Origin: an uncultured Saprospiraceae bacterium
GTDB taxonomy: Bacteria > Bacteroidota > Bacteroidia > Chitinophagales > Saprospiraceae
Reading direction: 5' to 3'
NCBI GenBank assembly: GCA_938007965.1
Contig: CALLMH010000040.1
Coordinates: 18,532-82,531, forward strand
DNA: 64,000 nucleotides
In this document: positions 61,042 to 64,000 of the stretch, piece by piece
How the letters are laid out: every line of letters begins with the position of its first letter
Position numbering within the stretch: the first letter of the stretch is position 1
Notes under the pieces: generated by a model
Database searches by the model: none
What the model was told of the DNA's origin: nothing
Seen by the model: only the letters and a program-made list of their open reading frames with translations
Translations under genes and position numbers: made by a program

Positions 61042-61923
61042 TTACTTAGAAATCAATTGGACGCTAGCACCTGTTTCTAGTGTTCTCAGTACATAAACAC
61101 CTTTTGGGAAAGTGGATAGATCTACTCTATTACCTTCTCCTTTCAATACTTTAGTACCTACAGTGGAGAAAACATCCCACTCGCCTTCAATATTTACATT
61201 GAAGATACCATTGACTGCAGGATTTGGAAATGCTTCTATAGCATTTGCTAATTCTTCGTCTTTAGTACTAGTTGAGATCTCTTCTAACGTTAATGTGAAG
61301 AAATCAAACCTTGGACCTGCATCTAAATGTTGAAATTTCAACAATAAAGGACCTGCTGGCAATTCAAAATTTCCTAGATTATCAGCGGTTACATACTCAC
61401 CATCTGTTGGAGGCAATCCACCATCATCTAATGTGTTAAAGTGGTCTATTCTATTAGTTCCATCTATATTAAATGACTCCAATCTGATGTCTTTACTGGT
61501 ACCACCGTGTAGGTAACTTACGCCCATGTGATAAGTGCCAGCGTTGACGATATTTACAGTGTATACAGTGAATTCTTGACCTTGTGCACCTGCGATTACA
61601 GCTCCAGTTGCTCCAGCTTCTATATCAACATCACTACTAAATCTGATAGGATTTCCAGAATCTGAGCCTCCTGGAGATTTATCCCAGTAGGTTGCTCCTG
61701 CAGTAAGTGGGCTAGCGGCTGCTCCATAATTGGCTCCATCACCACTAGGATCAGAAGCTAAAGCATCATAGTTCTCTAATTCTATTTTCACAGGTACACC
61801 AATAGTTTCTCCGATTTGAGGAACATTACCTTGATAGGCTACACCAGTATATTGTGCTTGGACTTGAAAAGAAAATAGGGTTAGTAAACAAAAAATGAAA
61901 TTTGTAAAAGTTACTTTTTCCAT
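61042..61923 (-). CDS. CBM6-like secreted protein with type IX sorting domain
   Basis: A 293-residue secreted protein with no enzyme domain. Residues 1-23 form a signal peptide (VQAQ). Residues about 45-205 look like a family 6 carbohydrate-binding sandwich (VKIELENYD at its start, YTVNIVNAGTYHMGVSY in the middle, AGPRFDFFTLTLEE at its end). The last 70 residues are a type A T9SS sorting domain (AFPNPAVNGIFNV to KGVYVLRTLETG), so the protein should be exported by T9SS and attached to the surface or released. It may capture the target glycan. Its promoter carries operator copy C. Confidence 0.82.
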   Translation of the reverse strand: MEKVTFTNFIFCLLTLFSFQVQAQYTGVAYQGNVPQIGETIGVPVKIELENYDALASDPSGDGANYGAAASPLTAGATYWDKSPGGSDSGNPIRFSSDVDIEAGATGAVIAGAQGQEFTVYTVNIVNAGTYHMGVSYLHGGTSKDIRLESFNIDGTNRIDHFNTLDDGGLPPTDGEYVTADNLGNFELPAGPLLLKFQHLDAGPRFDFFTLTLEEISTSTKDEELANAIEAFPNPAVNGIFNVNIEGEWDVFSTVGTKVLKGEGNRVDLSTFPKGVYVLRTLETGASVQLISK

Positions 61924-62003
61924 AGTATAAAATATTTTAAGTGATTAAATTAGTAATTGAAAGGTATTTATTGTTTTATCAAAAAAACGCTTCATTATTG
62001 ACT

Positions 62004-62011
62004 CAATATTA
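62004..62011 (-). promoter_or_regulatory. -7-like box of the CBM6/T9SS gene
   Basis: TAATATTG on the minus strand differs from TAnnTTTG at one base and lies exactly 19 bp after operator copy C, 80 bp before the ATG. Confidence 0.45.
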
Positions 62012-62030
62012 CTTTTTATTATTTCAGAAT

Positions 62031-62051
62031 CTATCCTGTGCTGTCCTGATT
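62031..62051 (-). promoter_or_regulatory. Locus operator, copy C
   Basis: This has ACAGGATAG and 18 of 21 bases in common with copy B, and the same 19-bp distance to a -7 box. It lies between the rhamnosidase stop and the CBM6/T9SS gene. Confidence 0.65.
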
Positions 62052-62088
62052 TTTTTTCATCTTCACGGAATAATTAGCTGAAATATAA

Positions 62089-64000
62089 TTAATATTTCAA
62101 ATATTCAATTTGATAAGCTCCAGAACCTAAAATAATTGTAGAGTTATTGATAGACGCATTTTCGTGTATTTTGCGAAATTTCTCCCATTTATCTCCATTT
62201 ATTCGAAGTGATTTTACTTCTTTTTTTGTTAATATTATATGCCCCGTAGTATTAAATGGGATTTGTAAATTCATCGTAAAATTATCTCCTTTTTTATTCC
62301 AATTGTTAGTTATGTCTCCATACGGAGTTGGCACACTTACTGCAGCTTGTGATATCTGATTAGGGAATCTTGGGTCTACGGTAAATTCTTTATATCCAGG
62401 AGCTTGTATTTTTGATTTTATGCCACCTATTGATTCATAAAAATATGCAGAAAAGCCACTATGCATAGGATGATTAAGAGAGTTGGTCAATCCTTTCATT
62501 TTTTTCCATTCGAATTGGCGTTCTGGCCATGTAGTAAAGCCATAATTCATCACGTAAGTTTGACTTGGGAATTCTGGAGTTGTCAATATTTGATGTGCTA
62601 AGTCTGATCTACCATATTTGGTCAATACAGTATAGATATATCTGTTTCCATGAATACCTACAGAGTGATGACCTCCTTTGATTTCATTAATATCGAATAC
62701 TAGACCATTCACTACAGCTTCTATATTTTCTTTGGCGACCATTTCAAATTGTAATGCCATCACCGTTGCTGTTTGGCTACCATACCATCTGTGATCGGAG
62801 TTAGGTAGATCAATCAGGTAAGTAGCATTAAAAGCGTCGTACAATGCAGCTTTCTCATTTTGCATTTTCACTTCAAAATTGGCATCTTCATTCATATTGG
62901 CAAATTTTTCCATGATGCCTAGTATATCATAGAAATACGCATTGGCAGAGATGACGGGTTCACACTCCATTGCACTTGGGTTTCCTTTTCTGTCCCATCG
63001 AGGAGGGCACCAATCACCCATACCGTTGTCAATAATTCCCAGCTCGTTCTTGAAGGATAGATAATAATTCGTCAAACTTTTCATATCTTGGTAATACTCC
63101 TTCACAATGGATTCATCCCCATAAGATATATAATTATACCACGGTAAGTATATAGTCGCAATCCCCCAATCTAGCTTGGCAATGGTCGATGTGCGCTTGC
63201 CTGGAGCGATCATGGTGGGGACTTTATATTTCATTTCGGGGTTGTTATGTCCTTTTACGAATCGCATCTGGGTGCGTATGTCTTCCATATATTTCTTATA
63301 GAAAACTTCCATATCATAATTGTATAGTGCATACTCACAAAATGCGTGTGCATCTCCTAACCATCCGCATTTTTCTCTGTGTGGGCAATCTTCTGGTATC
63401 CCATGGAGATTATCTATTATCGTCCATTTGCTTATGGTGTTCATTTTATTTAGCAGGGAATCAGAGCAGCTAAATGAACCGGTTTCTTCCACATCATTGG
63501 CGACTAAGATTGCTTTGATCGAATTTTTGTCTGGCTTAGTGGACATTCCTGTAATCTCAGCGTATCTAAAACCGTGATAACTAAATTTGGGCTCCCACGT
63601 CTCAGTATCTGCTCCTTTACATACATACTGCAGCATCTGTTTCATACCATTGGCCCCTCCTCCTGTCGAGCCAGGGTATATGTCTTTTCCGTCTTGGGTC
63701 AGCGCCTCGGTAGCAATTATTTCGATTAGATGGCCTTCTTTTTCTTTCACTTTTATTCGCATCCATCCGGCAATGTTCTGACCGAAATCTACGATCCACT
63801 TTCCGGAGGGAGATTTAAAAATACGTTTTGGAGAATGTTCTTTTAGCTTGCGGATCGGGGGCATTTGTTGTGCACTTATTTTTGCTATTTTAGGAGATAT
63901 GCATCTAACTGGACTCCATTCCGAATCATCGAACTCAGTTTTATTCCAACCACTTATTTCAAATCTTGCATCGTAAGTATCTCCGCCATAGATATTATCA
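62089..64000 (-). CDS. GH78-family alpha-L-rhamnosidase, partial (5' end outside window)
   Basis: Inverting hydrolase that releases terminal alpha-L-rhamnose. The frame stays open to the right edge of the window, so the N-terminus is missing; the internal ATG at 63864 is not the true start. Visible parts in order: the end of a beta-sandwich (TYDARFEISGWNKTEFDDSE), a concanavalin-like domain (WIVDFGQNIAGWMRIKV), and the (alpha/alpha)6 barrel with general acid Glu in CPHREKCGWLGDAHAF, DWGIATIYLPW, NGMGDWCPP and a likely base Glu in TTWPERQFEW. A C-terminal sandwich (SIGGIKSKIQAPGYKEF and onward) closes the protein. With rhaM it defines rhamnose release. Confidence 0.92.
   Translation of the reverse strand, partial: DNIYGGDTYDARFEISGWNKTEFDDSEWSPVRCISPKIAKISAQQMPPIRKLKEHSPKRIFKSPSGKWIVDFGQNIAGWMRIKVKEKEGHLIEIIATEALTQDGKDIYPGSTGGGANGMKQMLQYVCKGADTETWEPKFSYHGFRYAEITGMSTKPDKNSIKAILVANDVEETGSFSCSDSLLNKMNTISKWTIIDNLHGIPEDCPHREKCGWLGDAHAFCEYALYNYDMEVFYKKYMEDIRTQMRFVKGHNNPEMKYKVPTMIAPGKRTSTIAKLDWGIATIYLPWYNYISYGDESIVKEYYQDMKSLTNYYLSFKNELGIIDNGMGDWCPPRWDRKGNPSAMECEPVISANAYFYDILGIMEKFANMNEDANFEVKMQNEKAALYDAFNATYLIDLPNSDHRWYGSQTATVMALQFEMVAKENIEAVVNGLVFDINEIKGGHHSVGIHGNRYIYTVLTKYGRSDLAHQILTTPEFPSQTYVMNYGFTTWPERQFEWKKMKGLTNSLNHPMHSGFSAYFYESIGGIKSKIQAPGYKEFTVDPRFPNQISQAAVSVPTPYGDITNNWNKKGDNFTMNLQIPFNTTGHIILTKKEVKSLRINGDKWEKFRKIHENASINNSTIILGSGAYQIEYLKY

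Overview
The window comes from a Bacteroidota chromosome with low GC (roughly 38 percent by eye). The evidence is a SusC-type TonB receptor, a type IX secretion C-terminal domain, many Bacteroidota-type -7 boxes (TAnnTTTG), Ccm-type heme export, bacillithiol synthesis (BshB1), an Oad sodium pump and a CrtD/CruF carotenoid pair of the saproxanthin/myxol kind. A marine member of the Saprospiria or a related class is a reasonable guess. I see no rRNA, tRNA, CRISPR array, complete insertion sequence or prophage.

Layout. 0.1-6.6 kb: a secreted N-acetylmuramoyl-L-alanine amidase, then ccmB-ccmC-cytochrome P450, then ccmD overlapping a glutamate dehydrogenase gene. 7.3-11 kb: the sodium-pumping decarboxylase genes oadG-oadA-oadB, with a hairpin-rich 318-bp gap after oadG. 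11.2-19.7 kb: housekeeping genes (aspartate kinase, yajC, aroK, bshB1, purM, ppc, a rhomboid protease, rlmH). 20-27.6 kb: crtD-cruF, a GH5 lipoprotein, a di-heme peroxidase, the pyruvate dehydrogenase E1 beta gene and a DUF6503-like lipoprotein. 27.7-38.1 kb: an M20 peptidase, an FKBP isomerase with trmD, a ferredoxin reductase, an adrenodoxin-type ferredoxin, lipB, a thioesterase, an ABC exporter, an ArsC-like protein with hemF, and an App1-like phosphatase. 38.2-48.4 kb: a lipoprotein gene broken by one in-frame stop, rimO, an orphan SusC-like receptor, msrB with a DinB-like gene, and an M16 peptidase pair. 48.4-52.9 kb: xseA-xseB and a SNF2 helicase.

53.3-64 kb is the accessory region: part of a polysaccharide-utilisation locus that runs off the right edge. 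It holds a GntR/LacI-hybrid regulator, a divergent GH3 glycosidase - nucleoside-hydrolase-like protein - sulfatase operon, and, on the minus strand, a GH78 alpha-L-rhamnosidase, a CBM6-like T9SS protein, L-rhamnose mutarotase and a possible jelly-roll lyase lipoprotein. Rhamnosidase, mutarotase and sulfatase together point to a sulfated, rhamnose-containing polysaccharide such as ulvan (inference).

The most interesting signal is regulatory. A 21-bp element with core ACAGGAT recurs three times in this locus. In each case it ends exactly 19 bp before a TAnnTTTG-like -7 box: ahead of the GH3 operon, the jelly-roll lipoprotein and the CBM6/T9SS gene. The copy beside the GntR gene also abuts that gene's own -7 box on the other strand. 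This looks like one regulon with activator-like geometry at the targets and autorepressor-like geometry at the regulator.
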